A DNA stretch of 64,000 nucleotides, taken from the NCBI GenBank assembly GCA_963576785.1, contig OY756150.1:744001-808000 (forward strand), written 5' to 3'. This document shows positions 24,282 through 34,979 of this stretch, piece by piece. Made by a program: the position numbers and the translations under genes. A model generated the notes under the pieces. It did not search any database. It saw nothing but the letters and a program-made list of their open reading frames with translations, and had not been told where the DNA came from. Position 1 is the first letter of the stretch, and every line of letters starts with the position of its first letter. The stretch is from Chlorophyllum brunneum. Taxonomy: Eukaryota > Basidiomycota > Agaricomycetes > Agaricales > Agaricaceae.

Positions 24282-24983
24282 TTACGAATTCCGGCTAGAA
24301 GCTAGTATGGGGAAGTTATCGTTCGTGAGGAGCGCGGCCCCCCCGACTGCACTAGCTAATCCAAGGAATAGGAGCTGGTTCCCATTTCTCTGGAAGGATC
24401 GATATAAGTACTCCAGTTTAGGGCTTGGGCGTGATGTGCTTACCCCATGCTGGCTTGAGGATTTATGTGAGTAACGTGAAAGGCGTGCGGGGCCCTCAAA
24501 CATCTCTATTGAGGGCTGAGATCCATCGGACGCCAAGGAGGGCGTGTGGTGTCGTCTAGTTTGCCTGGTGGAAGCGGGCGCTGAGTTCAGTGCCTGTTCC
24601 ACCCGCCGCTGAAAAGCAAGAGGTAGGTTTCGAGGGCGTGCAGGCCCATCGAACATAATGGGGGCGGGAAGCGTAGAAGGGGGTGGGCGCGGTAACGATG
24701 AATCAAAATTTGTTGAGACCTCCGCTTCCTGCGGTCGCCGTCGAGTGTGTGTTTTCGAGCGAATGATTTCAGTATTTTGGCCCAGTCGTGAAGGAGCGTC
24801 AAAGATGTCAAAAATGGGTGCAATAGTGATTTCCTCTGGCTCCGCCGTTTGTTGAGATACGATAGCTTGGAGAGCGGTCGCTCGACTCGGTGCTGATGAA
24901 TGGACGAGTCGTGATCGTGATGATGTCGACGGCGGTGACGAGAGACCGCAGCGGACGCTAGAAAAAACCTGACGACTGGCCAT
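24282..24983 (-). CDS. Hypothetical protein with mitochondrial-type N-terminus and triplicated FD/EGPAR motif
   Basis: Not recognised. One uninterrupted frame of 233 residues starts at ATG 24983. The N-terminus (MASRQVFSSVRCGLSS...RSRLVHSSAP) is rich in Arg and Ser and lacks acidic residues, like a mitochondrial presequence. Three short similar blocks follow: IFDIFDAPSRL (about residue 57), IMFDGPARPR (about 109) and IEMFEGPARLSR (about 158). One hydrophobic segment, LLFLGLASAVGGAALL (about 206-221), may be a C-terminal membrane anchor, leaving a short tail. The rest is basic, low-complexity linker. The layout suggests a single-pass mitochondrial membrane protein with three copies of a binding motif, which is inference. 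No known domain was identified. Confidence 0.55.
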   Translation of the reverse strand: MASRQVFSSVRCGLSSPPSTSSRSRLVHSSAPSRATALQAIVSQQTAEPEEITIAPIFDIFDAPSRLGQNTEIIRSKTHTRRRPQEAEVSTNFDSSLPRPPPSTLPAPIMFDGPARPRNLPLAFQRRVEQALNSAPASTRQTRRHHTPSLASDGSQPSIEMFEGPARLSRYSHKSSSQHGVSTSRPSPKLEYLYRSFQRNGNQLLFLGLASAVGGAALLTNDNFPILASSRNS

Positions 24984-26675
24984 GCCCGGGCTCTGGGGAG
25001 GAGGTACCAGGGGTTCAAGGAAGGACTACAAGCTGTTATAAACAATGTTTCCGAGAAAATATCGGGAGATCTGATCGAGTCATGGGGGAGAAGTCATGCA
25101 GAAGAGCTTTTCCGGTGAGTATCCGTCTTGATTGGGAATAGGTGCTCGCCAATGTCGATAAGTAAATCTCTGGCGTGCACTATGTTCCACTTCCTCGTGT
25201 ATGAATAGCACTGAGGATAAGAATAATGCCAAGTTTCCTAGTTTGGAGCACGAGCTTGGCAGCTGTCTCTTTAAACAGTTCTAGGTGATGAATACCTGGA
25301 CATGCCCGGAGCCCTGAAGGGCGGATATGGAGCGGAGATAGACAAGTTTGCTTGGACATCGTGGAAGTTGACATTCGGTATAGTAGCAGGAACCGTGTTA
25401 GTTATGCGACGAACCACCTTCAATGCTTCTATTTGGGCTTGGCAATGATACCTGCGTGAGCAGTACAGAGGCTAACCAGCGTCTGATTAAAGAGACTATG
25501 TTTGGTTGAATTGACAAGGTGACGAAACTCGATTTTGGTGTTGACCACGACTCGGTTACCGCTTAAACGCCACCCTGAGCGTCGGACGGTCCCACACTGC
25601 AGACTACAAGCGACCCATGAGACCAGCAAGTTCTGGTTTGCAGTGGCACGGCTGTAATCTGTTCGAATAAATGATCTGCCGCAGTGATTGTTCATAACCG
25701 GTGGGTGAACCAGATGTACTACAATCATTTTGGTTTGGTTTCCAGAGGGGAGCGAAGCGAGACTGCTTCTACTATTTCAGAAACAAAAGTCACAAGGTAT
25801 GTTCCATTGGGCAAGGGAGTAGTTTCTGCTGGCCAGGCTCTGGGGAATTCGGACCCGTTCATATCTTCTCGTATTGAGCCAGAAATTGACAGACTGAAGA
25901 TGTACACGAGAGACACTAGGAGCACAGCCTTCCGATTGTCACCAAAGGGGACCAGCGAAATGGAGTCAGGCTAAAAACCAGGTATGTTCGTGACCTGTCA
26001 GGGCTAAATCACCGCACAAGACCCTAGCCATTGCTCTACGACAGGTGGAGTAGTAGAAATCATATTTGAACCCGGTGGGTGGATGTTGACTGTCAATGAG
26101 TGGAACAGACTTTCTTCTTGCATCGATCTATCACTGACTCAATATTTGTTTGTGTTAGGCTTCGCCTTCTGATATTCCTGCCATCACCACTGCTCCTCCT
26201 CCGTCGGGGGTCTATCGAGGACAGCTATCGAGCGACACTTAGGTACCATCTCTTGTTGTGCTGCTTGAGTGGTTCTAAATGTTTGACGGATTTTCCAGGA
26301 TATTTGGGTCATAGTCTTCTTCTTGAATGCTCTGGGATTACTCACCCAACAATACGAACAATTACACTGGACATCGCCTCTCCGGCTCTCATAATGGCCA
26401 CTACTTTAAAAAGTTGTCTACGTTCTACCCTCTCATAATGGCGAGGAGGCATTTGCATTTGTCGGCTGGTTTCACAATTAGAACCGAGTTTCCTTTCCGA
26501 GGGCACGCCTGAACCTTGCGGACCACACGTGTTGGATGGCACCCACATAATACTCAGATATCATCAGAGAGTCGAGTTTGCGTCCTCCGTTGTTTCAGCT
26601 GCGTCCGGCGTACATGAGGCGTCTCAACTGAACCTCAAAAGAGGAAGAACAGAATCCCCCCATCTTGTAATTACC
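24984..26675. other. 1.7 kb region without a recognised gene
   Basis: Short frames are scattered on both strands. The longest from an ATG is about 96 residues at 25684-25974 (+). None matches a family known to me. No terminal inverted repeats, long direct repeats or transposase motifs are seen. It could hold a lineage-specific gene with many introns, a decayed element, or promoter sequence for the gene starting at 26676. Confidence 0.4.
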
Positions 26676-28842
26676 ATGACTATCCATCCGACAGGACCAA
26701 CCATCGAGAGCGGAGCCCTGCCTCAATACGGATTTGGCGCCGATACCAACTTCCAATCGTTACTCCTGGAGAACCCATTTTTATTTCGTATCTACACACC
26801 CAGAGAGCGTTCGCCGTTCTTCGATGACACCGATCCATATTTCCTCGCACCCAAATTCAACGAACAATTCGCTCGGTCTCCGGTGGAGATCAGGGATCAT
26901 CGACGACTCGTTGATGAATGGAATTTGAGTTATTCAGATGTCGCAAAGCACATGGACTGGACGACGAGAATGGCTTCCCCTTTTATTTCCACGTCTTTCA
27001 GTTTCGCGTGGTGCATCTGGGATGCATTGCGGCGCTTTCATCAGGGCGTCAAGAAGGATGTACAGGTGGCTGTGATTGATGGACAAGCCATCTCAGACCG
27101 GGCTATGACAGCGGTAGAGCTTCTGGAAATGAGTTCTCCGAGCGAGTAAGTCTCCTGCATCACAAGCTATCGCATGAACCTAACAGGCCTATTCTAGGAG
27201 GAATAAAGAGTATTGGAAGTGGCAACGATTCTCCCAGGAATCCCAGTCCGTTCTCGTTTATGGTTCAATACCAGGGACAGCCGTCCTCGCATCAATTCCA
27301 CTTCTTGCTATTCTGCGGCACCTACCCTCATATTTTTGGCAACCAGATTTCCACTCGCCTAATACTGACAATCCATTGACTGGAATCGGATGGGACTATA
27401 AGGATAAGAAAGCGAGCTATCGACGGTTTTGCCGAGACATGTCGAACCGGTTCCTTGACCTGAGTACAGAGGAACGGTTGGCGGATACTACGGCGGGTTC
27501 CCTCGCACTCGCATTAGCTTTCTTGCGGCCTTGGTTCCATCAGACGATCGACAAAGAGAATGACCAGGCGGTGGAAACTCTAGCAGTTCTTGCTCTTATC
27601 ATCGCGCAGTGGCCCGGGCGTTCATGGGCGCTCGAACACCCCGAAATCCACGACCTAATACACGCCATGGTGTTAACACTTTCTCAGGAGCTGCGTGAAA
27701 AGCATGGGTTCCTCGTAAAGGATGAACTTTCGCGATTGCAAGGGGTTGTGAACGAACTGCACGAGGTGGTGAGAGAGTATGAGGTGAAGGTTAATTCTCT
27801 GGCCAAGCGACCCAGGGCGAACCAGTCGAGAAAGCCAACGCCCACGCTTTTCATTAACCCGACCGCACCGGTGTTTTCCCCACCGATGGATGCTCCGTCG
27901 CCATTTCCCACTCGCACCCCACAGACCCCGGTCTCGGCCCCCAAAATCCAGACCCCTCTCACTCCTCCAGAAACTCCCAAATCGTCTTCATTCTCTGTGC
28001 ATATCCCTTCAACTTCAGCGAACGCAGGTCCATCTTCAATTGCTCTGGATAATGAGGCGAATCCCTCCCCGAACGTACAGTCGGAACCACGGTTGATGCC
28101 CATCCCTGGTACACCTACTCCCCTAAGCGCCGCAGTTGTCATATCAATTAACGCCATAGCAAGTCAATCGATTCCACCGAAACATCATAACATTGGTGAT
28201 GCCTTTACGTCTCCTTCGAACACTCTCAAAGCGCAACCAAAATCCAACTCGATCGCATTAACGCCGCCTCTCACGCACCCTCAATACTCTAATACACCCT
28301 CGTCTACTCTCTCAGACCTCAGACCTGAGGAAATTCCTCTCCCGCCTACACCTCCCCAGTGCAGTCCCACGGTCTCTGAGAAACCCTCAGATGCCACCTC
28401 CTCGGAGTTTGACGACGGAGATTCGTGGACTATGATTTTGTCTCATATCGACGATCTCGACTCTGAAGATGACGGTGATGATGATACGCAAGTTGATGAG
28501 GATGGTTCTTACAGAAAGGGCCTGCAAGACTCTATTGCAACATTGCAGGATTCCGCGGACTCTCCTCCTGGTTCACCTACGCTTGTCATCGCCCCACTGC
28601 CGGAACCCGTGGTTCCGAAAGAAGTGCCAGAGTACATTCCTCCCAGACCCCGGTCCGGGATGTTCGCTGAGCCGCTGGAGTTTGATTATACTCTTGTCGA
28701 GGTTGACGAAGAACACATCTTCCGTCGGCCACCTAGAGTGCTCGAGACCGCAGGCTGTCTTGTCACTGGGTTTGTGATTGGAGCCTTCATGACCGCCGCC
28801 CTACTTAGTCCGCAGCGCCGGATGATTATTCACTTAACGTGA
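26676..28842 (+). CDS. DUF7587-like, Pro/Ser-rich, C-terminally membrane-anchored protein
   Basis: Start ATG 26676 and one intron (26146-style position corrected: 27146-27197) give about 700 residues. The N-terminal domain (residues about 25-160) resembles a fungal family of unknown function, DUF7587: FLFRIYTPRERSPFF, DWTTRMASPFISTSFSF and VQVAVIDGQAI. A helical domain follows (ADTTAGSLALALAFLRPWFH, LAVLALIIAQWPGRSW). Then comes a putative coiled coil (LSRLQGVVNELHEVVREYEV) and about 230 residues of disordered Pro/Ser/Thr-rich and acidic sequence. Near the end is one hydrophobic segment (AGCLVTGFVIGAFMTAALL), followed by a short basic tail. Such a layout fits a tail-anchored protein. The motif order Arg...STS is reminiscent of ADP-ribosyltransferase folds, but this is speculative. 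Function unknown. Confidence 0.68.
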
Positions 28843-29116
28843 AGCGCAGGATGACGCTCCACACCTCTATCTCGCGAAACCTCCATATCTGTACAACATT
28901 ATTTGCGCCTGTAGGAATTTCATAGACGATCGCGCTGCAGGTCTAAGGCCTCAGCATCTCTTGTACGGATTAGTTATACTCCCTTCTGGTGTAATGTACT
29001 TCTAGCCTGGAACAGGATTCTAGAAAAATAAGGGATTTTACCCAACCACTTCTGCTTGGTGAACCCCAGAAAGGACTTAAGAGTTCAGATCGTCGGTATC
29101 CACATGCTCTCTCAGC

Positions 29117-30062
29117 CTATTTCCTAAAGGCATACAAGAACCCATCATATCCCTTGACACCCACATTTTGAACAACGACACAGTCCACGTCTTTGTCGCC
29201 CTTTATGCCTTTCAACAGCCGACGGACACCCTCAGCACTCTCATCCGTGTACCCTGGATCGGAAACCCGGCCATTTCGGACAACATTGTCGACAATCTGT
29301 GTGCAGGGAAGCAATTAACAGGAGTCGCGGGAATCAAAACACATGGTGCTGCAGGGACGGAGAGAACAAAAATAGTCTGACATTGCATCAAGGGAGGAAA
29401 GGGAAAACATCCGGTCATACGGAATGGTAGCCACTTACAATGACACCTCCAGGCCGGACGAGCCGCTTTCCATAAACGAAGTATTCAAGATTTGAAATCT
29501 TGTCGGCATCAATGAAAATCAGATCAAAAGGAGGTGAAGATTCGAGGGTTGCAAGCGAATCGATAGCTCGGCCAACAATAATTTTGACCTTTGAAGCCAA
29601 CCCGGCGGCGACCACATTTTCCGATGCTATCTATACAATCGTTTAACTTGTCAGTGAACTGTCTGGGTGTGAAGAATATGAGAATTACCTTGGCATGCTT
29701 CTCATCCAATTCTAACGTCACGACTTCACCATCATCAGGGAGTGCTTTGGCCAGCCAGATGGTAGAGTATCTTCGTAACGTAAGAACGAGTTGGTGGGAG
29801 ATCAGGATATTTAGGACTAATTACAAGCTCACCCTCCAAGCGTGCCAAGTTCCAGAACTCTCTTGGCAGCGATGGAGCGAAGCAAGAGATTCAAGAACTT
29901 TCCCTGCGCTGCGGTGACGGCTATATCAGGAAGTCCTTGCTGTTCATTGTTCTTGACCGTGGCATCAAGGGAGGGATCATTGGTAATCAAGAATGAGTTA
30001 AAGTAGTCATCTGAACGCGCCCAGTCTTCAAGGGACGTTGAGCTGTAGAGTTGGCGAGACAT
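29117..30062 (-). CDS. SAM-dependent O-methyltransferase, caffeoyl-CoA/catechol type
   Basis: This belongs to the class of small metal-dependent O-methyltransferases that transfer a methyl group from S-adenosylmethionine to catechol-like hydroxyls. Start ATG 30062 gives MSRQLYSSTSLEDWARSDDY. The SAM-binding loop reads KRVLELGTLGGYST across an intron, followed by VVTLELDEKHAK (acidic end of beta 2). The metal-binding acidic block is FDLIFIDADK, with RPGGVIIVDNVVRNGRV after an intron. The C-terminus DGFLYAFRK matches the usual xGxxxAxR end. Length is near the family norm of 220-240 residues. Substrate cannot be assigned. No secondary-metabolite cluster surrounds it; neighbours are housekeeping genes. 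Confidence 0.88.
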
Positions 30063-30448
30063 TCCTCTCGTGGTTGTTAGGAAGAGATGCGAGTGGGAGC
30101 CTAACGTTTGATTTTGGAAGTTGCTGGATTAGCAAGAGTCGGCGAGTGGTGCAATGGGCAGGCCGAGGAGGTATTTGCCATACTGATATTGTCCCAACTT
30201 GGAATTCGTGTAGATTTGGCGGTAAATATCCGTTGCATTGAGACGGTGCTGATAAATACGGGAAATGGTCTGGGATAGGTATGTTACTTGGCCCGTGCTG
30301 TGTGATTATATTCAAATGCATATGATAGCGGGGATTGACTGTGATCTAATCTGATGGATATTTCTCCACCCGCGGCCTGTCCGCTGAGGTTTTGAATCAA
30401 TGGAAATGAGGGCACCATGGAGGGCGAAGGAAAAAAGGTATGACAATA
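30063..30448. other. Spacer between the methyltransferase and TCD1
   Basis: Contains the upstream region of the minus-strand methyltransferase and the 3' flank of TCD1. No gene or repeat is recognised. Confidence 0.5.
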
Positions 30449-32123
30449 TTAAATTACCCATTCAATGACTCTCCGAGCCTCCGCCGCTCTGCGTCTTACT
30501 GTATCCTGAACAGCTTCCTCCCAAATGCTATCTGGATCCACATGGTCACCGGCGGGACTCCAACACGCTTTCGCATGTCTTTCGGCATCTTTGAATTCGA
30601 AGACAACACAATTGTCAACCGTTATGGGTTTACGGAAGTCCCATCTGACGATAGTTGGACGTTGGGGCACTTCGTAGGGAGGAATTGCGCTTCGGCCGCG
30701 GTAAATATCTTCAAAGACAAGACCCACATCATCTTCATCAATTGGAAGGCGGCTATGGACGTGTAAGCGGAATGCCGTAGTAGAGTGAAACACGGACGCA
30801 CTTGAGCTGTTCCCCGGCAAGTTTGGATTCACGGTGGAGCAAATCACGATACATTCTCTCGTACAACTTCTTCCGATTTTTGATGGGCAATGGGTTGAAG
30901 ATAGGTTTGTCAGCGAGCTCGCAAAGGATGTAAGTGACCGCGTTCAAGCCGAAGATTGCGGGGAGTGGGCCTGATAGGGAATTAGGGTGTGAAGCGACGA
31001 GAAATGGACTAGAGCCTACCAAGGACGGGTAAAATACGCACTCGGAAGTCATCAAGCGCGCCAAGCTCCTTCACAGGACCTTTCTGGAATTCTTCCTCGG
31101 GTAGGGGAAGCAGTTTGACATCCCCAGGTACCTCAGTAGAGTATACGACAGGGATGCCACTGTTGACACCTAACAAGCGGAGTCTCCGACGAACAGAACG
31201 AGCAAGGGGATCATAAACAGTATGGGATATGTCACTGATTTGTATCCTCGTCGGGTCGTACTTTGCGCCTGCTCCCATTGCCGAGAACACCTGTTTGGCA
31301 TGGTCAGTTCACACCAACGTGGGGGAGGAGCCGAGTGCGTGCCTTGATACCATTATTATGGCAATATTGAAGTAAGTCAACTTTTGTCTGGATATTGTCG
31401 ATAGCATCTACAATATAAATGAGCGTTCGGTTGGGCCAAGATGGAGAAAGAGATGGACCTATGACCCAATCGGCACCTTCTAGCATGGGACCTCCAGCTT
31501 CCTTGGTCCATAGTTCATTAAACGTCTCAACCTCGACCCATCTACACATCTGCTTTAACGCTTTCTCGATGCACTTGACTTTTTGGGTACCCACGTCGGC
31601 TGATCCAGCCGTGGCGTGGCGGTTAAGCGAAGAAAGGGTAACTTGGTCAAAGTCGATGATGCGGATCTTCTTTACTCCCCTGCTCTTGACATCAGAAAGA
31701 AGAGTAGAAACACGAAAGGGACACAACATACGACCGTGCGAGCATAACGGCCGCCCAACTACCAACACCACCTGCACCGACGATGACAACGTGGCTATTC
31801 CTGATCTTTGCCATGGCATCCTCTCCAAAGAATGCATAGTTCCTCGCAAGTTGCTCTCGTATTAGTTCTTCATATTCGTATCCCCCGGGAGCGTCGTAAA
31901 CCGAAGAAGTGGTTGGGACTGTTGAGGGCGTTAGAATCCCTGAACTAGCCGAAACATCATCGTGTTCTTCCAGAGACCGTTTGATGTCTTCCTCGAGATT
32001 TCTTCTACGTTTTCTTTTGTTGAGTTCGTTATACGAAGTCAAGAGCGCTGCAGTGGCTAAGGATGCGGCGATTGCAGTGCCAATAATTTGGACTTTGTGG
32101 GAATATGGATCGAGCAAGGTCAT
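30449..32123 (-). CDS. TCD1: tRNA threonylcarbamoyladenosine dehydratase (TCD1/TcdA family)
   Basis: An E1-like ATP-dependent enzyme that converts t6A37 of ANN-decoding tRNAs to the cyclic form ct6A. Fungal members sit at the mitochondrial outer membrane. The frame opens at a TTG (32153), but the first ATG is 32123, giving MTLLDPYSHKVQIIGTAIAA with an N-terminal hydrophobic segment and then basic residues (NKRKRRRN), fitting a membrane anchor. The adenylation domain has RNYAFFGEDAM, the nucleotide loop VVIVGAGGVGSWAAVML, VKKIRIIDFDQVTLSSLNRH and DWVIDAIDNIQTKVDLL across introns. FSAMGAGAKYDPTRIQISD follows. A C-terminal extension typical of fungal Tcd proteins ends RRVIEWVI. Several introns. 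All nucleotide-binding motifs are present. Confidence 0.9.
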
Positions 32124-32720
32124 TGTGCAAATAATATATTTTGAAAATTCCAACCCGGCACCGCGTCCCCGGACCGATCATCCGGCCTAATCATGACATC
32201 ACCTTGGTTGAGAAGGAACGTAGCGCAGTGTTGGAAGACTTGACCGAACTCCCTGCATGTAGTAGAGACCTGTAAACTAGTAGAGCAAAGACGGGAGGGA
32301 CTCAGGAGTATGAAATAATGCCATAGATTAGCAGAACCCATTTCAGAGAAGGCGCATACAATCGCGGTGGCTCTGGGGACAGTCTGGTTATGATAATTAG
32401 AACCGCCGAGTGTAAAGACGAAACTCGGGGGAGATGGGTCCAACTACTCCGAGAACCCGGGAGTTCGAATCCTACCAGGAACATTTCCGCTTTTTATCTC
32501 GAAACGACATGTATTACTGCTATCAGCTTCACGCCCCTGTGTACAGAAGAAACATATCCGCGAATTGAAACAGTCCGTGCAAACTAGGTACAGAAATCTA
32601 TGAAGGTGCGGAATGTGAAGTGCTCGAATCCATCCACCCCGACTAAATGCCACGGCAAAATTTTGGAACCTAAGCTCGGATGGCGGAGGGACGACCAATG
32701 GTCGTGACCTGATGATCCCG
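32124..32720. other. Spacer between TCD1 and UGD
   Basis: Contains the TCD1 promoter side and UGD 3' flank. A stretch near 32460-32480 (GGGAGTTCGAATCCTACC) resembles a tRNA B-box, but no tRNA fold could be built around it. Confidence 0.45.
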
Positions 32721-34599
32721 TCAGTAGGATTCCATGATCAGATACGTAGTGGCATTGCCCACCCTGAAACCAATCTTGGACAGCTTCTGAGCATCAACAA
32801 GCAGACGTCCATCGAAGACGAAGGCAGGCTTGTTCATCTGTTTGTAAATCCCTTCCCAATCAATCTCGTTGAACTCTTTCCACTCCGTTGCAATCACAAT
32901 GGCATCAGCGTTCTGCGAGGCCTCGAGCGCAGAAGGTGAGATGGTAACTTGCTTCTTGACTGAGAGATAACAGAACATGTCAGTGGTATTACCTCAACTG
33001 ACGGGGGCACATACTGTGGTCAAGCGGAACAAGTGGGCAGGCCTCCTGCAAGTCCATCCAGATTTGCTCGTGGACTACCTGAGGGTCGTAGATGTTTACA
33101 AGGGCCCGCTCTGACAAAAAGTCCCTGATCAGGGTAATCGCAGCCGACTCTCGCGTATCACCAGTGTCAGCCTTGAAGGCAAAGCCAAGAACAGCGATGC
33201 GCTATGTGGGCCGGAATCAATATGTACGTCACCGGGATGGGGTTGAACAGACGCGAACCTTGCCAGTAATAGTGTTGAAAAGAGTGTCAACAACTCGCTT
33301 GGAGAATCTCCTCTTCTGGTACTCGTTCATCTCCACAACCTGCCTCCAGTAGGCAGCAACTTCAGGAAGATGGCAGCTCTCAGAAAGGTAAACAAGATTG
33401 AGGATGTCTTTTTGGAAACAACTTCCACCAAAGCCAACAGATGCCTTCAAGAATTTGGGACCGATACGGGTATCATAGCCAATGGCGTGGGCGACTTCAT
33501 CAATGTTGGCACCAGTAGACTCGCATATGGCGGAGAGGGCATTAACGGAGGAGATACGTTGCGCAAGCATGGCGTTGGCAGCGAGCTTGGACAGTTCAGA
33601 CGACCAGAGTCCAACAGTAAGTATACGGTCCTTGCTGCATGTATAACATCCGTTCAGAAGCCCGAATCGCACTCAAAAATAACGGTACTTACGGCACCCA
33701 ATTTGCGTAAACTTCACTGAGGCTGTCGCATGCATTAATGCCATCTGGTGTCTGGAGGGAACCAATGAGAACACGATCAGGCCTCAAGAGATCCTGAATG
33801 GCAGTCCCTTCTGCGAGGAATTCAGGGTTGGAGAGTATGTCGAAACGACAGTTGGCCTTCGAGTTGGCCTCGAGAATGGTGCGCATTGATTCCGCGGTAC
33901 GGCATGGAACAGTGGATTTTTCGACAACGATCTTAGAACTGGTGGCGACGGTGGCGATCCGGCGGGTGGCGAGCTCAACGTAGCTGTAAAGGAAGCATTA
34001 CATGATCAGAAACTAAGAAACCAGCTCCTGAGCTAATGCGATCAGCGCCCTCAGATGATGAAACGACAGGTATATGCCAAGCAACACCAATCCAAACGAA
34101 TACGGTTGGCCATCTTCAAATCGCGTATCAAAGCAACACGGGGACTGGTACTCACTTGAGATCAGCAGCAAAACCAGCACCCACGCCGCTCTTCTTAGTG
34201 GGAGTGTTGACACTAACGAAGATCAGCTGGGCCTCCTCAATAGCTTTGTCCACATCAGTGGAGAAAAAGAGGTTACGGCCGCGAGCCTGGCGGACAACGT
34301 CCTCAAGACCGGGCTCATAGATGGGAAGCTTGAAGTCATGGCTATTCCAAGCATCGATACGAGCCTGGTTCAGGTCGACAATAGTGACCTTGATGTGAGG
34401 GCATCTAAGAGCAATGACAGCGCATGTCGGTCCACCTACAATGACGCGTCAGCGTGCCCGTGTAAGGTATATATATGCGGGTTACACGTACCGACATAAC
34501 CAGCACCAACTGTTCCAAGTAACGCGATGTCAGAGGAGTGTATCGATTGGCGAATATAGACTTACTGCAGCAGATTTTGGAGACCTTGATGGGGGACAT
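32721..34599 (-). CDS. UGD1: UDP-glucose 6-dehydrogenase
   Basis: Oxidises UDP-glucose twice with NAD+ to UDP-glucuronate, the precursor of glucuronic acid and xylose in fungal capsular or wall glycans. Start ATG 34599 gives [11 protein letters not shown]; splicing completes the NAD-binding loop [16 protein letters not shown]. Further family blocks are [50 protein letters not shown] and DRVLIGS. The catalytic-Cys segment is [17 protein letters not shown], followed by [18 protein letters not shown] across an intron and VFDGRLLVD near the end. The protein closes with TTYLIMESY. Eight or so short introns, several of them around 60 nt. Length fits the eukaryotic family of about 460-490 residues. 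The catalytic Cys and Lys are both present. Confidence 0.94.
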
Positions 34600-34979
34600 G
34601 ATGATGGCGAGAGAGTGAAAGGGAGATGGTGGTGGGAGGAGAGGAGGAGGCAGAGGAGGTAATTACCCACTAATAATCCACTGCCAAGGCTGCCATCTCG
34701 GCGGGTCGCCGGCCAGCCAGCGGCCAACGCACGCCGATCCGCCCATGTGCAGCTCCTTGCTTCCGTCTTTGGTGTTATCGTCCATCAAATCACCCTACCG
34801 CACATGCGTTTTCATCGGAACAACATGACAACGCCTTAATTTACATGCTACATGACACAAAGTTTACTCAACACTATCCTGTCCGAAACTAACCGTTTTT
34901 CCCTTTCTCCTCGCCGCCACACGCTCTTAGGAGTCTTGTTTGAATGAACTTCTTTCACACACCCTCCATAAAAAGAAAC
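34600..34979. other. Spacer between UGD and DUG1
   Basis: UGD promoter side and 3' flank of DUG1. It contains CCGCCAC-type GC-rich patches and CT-rich tracts; no gene. Confidence 0.45.

Noticed and set aside
32124..32153. N-terminal extension of TCD1 (MEFSKYIICT)
   Set aside because: Starts at TTG; the ATG at 32123 is used instead.
32440..32490. B-box-like sequence (GAGTTCGAATCC) suggesting a tRNA gene
   Set aside because: No matching A-box at proper spacing, T-stem has mismatches and no acceptor stem can be paired.
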